Below are positions 63,140 to 64,000 of a stretch of DNA of 64,000 nucleotides, in pieces. The first letter of the stretch is position 1. The number at the start of each line of letters is the position of its first letter. The notes under the pieces are model-generated. The model did no database searches, was not told where the DNA came from, and worked only from the letters and a program-made list of their open reading frames with translations. Source of the stretch: Sphaerospermopsis kisseleviana NIES-73. GTDB taxonomy: Bacteria; Cyanobacteriota; Cyanobacteriia; Cyanobacteriales; Nostocaceae. The translations under genes were made by a program, and so were the position numbers. The DNA is taken from the NCBI RefSeq assembly GCF_002368075.1, contig NZ_AP018314.1:2751857-2815856 (forward strand), written 5' to 3'.

Positions 63140-63934
63140 ATGATTGCTAAAACTAAAGTTAAACCTACAGCACGCCTGATTGAAGTTTTCTCTGCTATTC
63201 AAGGAGAAGGTCTCAACGTCGGGACACGTCAGATTTTTATTCGCTTTGCAATATGTGACTTGCGTTGTCACTTTTGCGATAGTTCCCATACATGGAATGC
63301 TCCCTCTGTATGTCAAATAGAGCGTTCACCAGGATTGCGAGATTTTGAAATCCACTCTAATCCTATTCCTCTATCCACGTTGATCAAATGGGTGGAAAGG
63401 CAAAATTTACCTTTTCTACACGATAGCATCAGCTTAACTGGAGGTGAACCGCTTCTTCATGCTCCATTTTTGGCGCAATTTTTGCCGGAAGTGCGATCGC
63501 TGAATTTGCCTATATATCTGGAAACTGGGGGACATCGCCCTGAGCAACTGGACATGATTCTCCCGTACCTTGACTCTGTAGGCATGGATTTAAAATTGCC
63601 TAGTGTGAGTGGCGAAAGTCATTGGACAGAACATGAAAAATTTCTCCAAATATGCTTTGATGCAAATTTAGAGATTTTTGTCAAGATAATTGTCTCTCAA
63701 AGGACTGATCCTGGCGAATTGGAACGAGCAGCTTTATTAGTTAATGGTATATGTCAGGATATTCCTATATTTCTGCAACCTGTGACACCTTTAGCAGAAT
63801 CTCAAAAATTCAGTCAGGTAGCTGTAGAAGCCCCTACACCAAACCAAGTTTTAGAATGGCAAGCTTTGATGAAGCGATTTGTGAAACAAGTGCGGGTGAT
63901 CCCCCAAACACATAAAATGTTGAGGCAGTTGTAG
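63140..63934 (+). CDS. queE: 7-carboxy-7-deazaguanine synthase
   Basis: The protein has 264 residues. IEVFSAIQGEGLNVGTRQIFIRFAICDLRCHFCDSSHTWN includes the radical-SAM CX3CX2C motif (Cys39, Cys43, Cys46), and SLTGGEPLLHAPFL follows. It makes CDG from CPH4 in queuosine/7-deazaguanine synthesis. It has extra length between motifs relative to short QueE forms. Divergent from the STAS-sugar transferase gene, followed directly by an STRR array. Confidence 0.93.
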   Translation: MIAKTKVKPTARLIEVFSAIQGEGLNVGTRQIFIRFAICDLRCHFCDSSHTWNAPSVCQIERSPGLRDFEIHSNPIPLSTLIKWVERQNLPFLHDSISLTGGEPLLHAPFLAQFLPEVRSLNLPIYLETGGHRPEQLDMILPYLDSVGMDLKLPSVSGESHWTEHEKFLQICFDANLEIFVKIIVSQRTDPGELERAALLVNGICQDIPIFLQPVTPLAESQKFSQVAVEAPTPNQVLEWQALMKRFVKQVRVIPQTHKMLRQL

Positions 63935-64000
63935 GGGACTGGGGACTGGGGACTGGGGACTGGGGACTGGGGACTGGGGACTGGGGACTGGTGACTGGGG
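63935..64000 (+). repeat. STRR heptamer array (ggggact)n
   Basis: At least eight tandem copies of ggggact, running past the right edge of the window, starting two bases after the queE stop. Confidence 0.92.

Overview
The window looks like a chromosome segment of a filamentous heterocyst-type cyanobacterium (order Nostocales). Evidence read from the sequence: HIP1 palindromes (gcgatcgc) throughout; many heptanucleotide tandem repeats (STRRs) typical of Nostocales; a HetP-family protein; sucrose synthase; NifJ; SipA; Tic20-like and CGLD27-like proteins; and tRNA-fMet. The glyA/cinA, rpsF and argG neighbourhood resembles, from memory, the order in Anabaena sp. PCC 7120. I did not assign a species.

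Layout. 1-2.7 kb is a decaying edge: a cut-off Uma2-type gene, relics of Uma2, DUF4351 and glycosyltransferase genes, and one intact small Zn-ribbon-like gene. 2.8-15.6 kb is housekeeping: cinA, glyA, a TnpB-only IS, a Tic20-like protein, a FAH-family hydrolase, rpsF, a coiled-coil protein, an STAS protein, DedA, argG and an alpha/beta hydrolase. 15.7-25.6 kb is the most distinctive part: a minus-strand array of nine small genes whose products share a leader of about 25 residues ending in Gly-Gly but carry very different cores. They surround an HlyD-like adaptor and a peptidase-C39 ABC transporter (PCAT). No tailoring enzyme is seen nearby, so this reads as a multi-substrate, double-glycine-leader secreted-peptide (bacteriocin-like) system. 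Two of the nine genes are broken by MITE-like insertions with readable target duplications.

25.8-32.5 kb carries a K+ channel, a deaminase, an IS630 relic, an APC permease, a PrpF-family isomerase, sipA, a Tat-exported peroxiredoxin and PPK2. 33.4-46 kb carries a CheR-PAS protein, PEP synthase interrupted by an intein with a homing-endonuclease domain, a canonical TnpB, a large CBS/PAS hybrid histidine kinase and phosphofructokinase. 46-51 kb holds a DHOD-like protein and nifJ, whose coding sequence contains three in-frame STRR insertions. 51.7-64 kb carries a small phosphatase-like protein, a HetP homologue, sucrose synthase, a GH65/beta-phosphoglucomutase fusion, tRNA-fMet, an rsfS-CGLD27-asparaginase operon, an STAS/sugar-transferase fusion and queE.

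The mobile and repeat load is high. Two TnpB elements, one dead IS630, at least seven small inverted-repeat (MITE-like) families (called A-H here) and many STRR arrays fill most gaps. STRR arrays often lie between convergent genes as inverted pairs. Carbon and energy genes (PEP synthase, PFK, NifJ, sucrose synthase, GH65 phosphorylase) cluster in the right half, but I see no single operon joining them. All assignments come from reading the sequence and from family knowledge; no database search was run.
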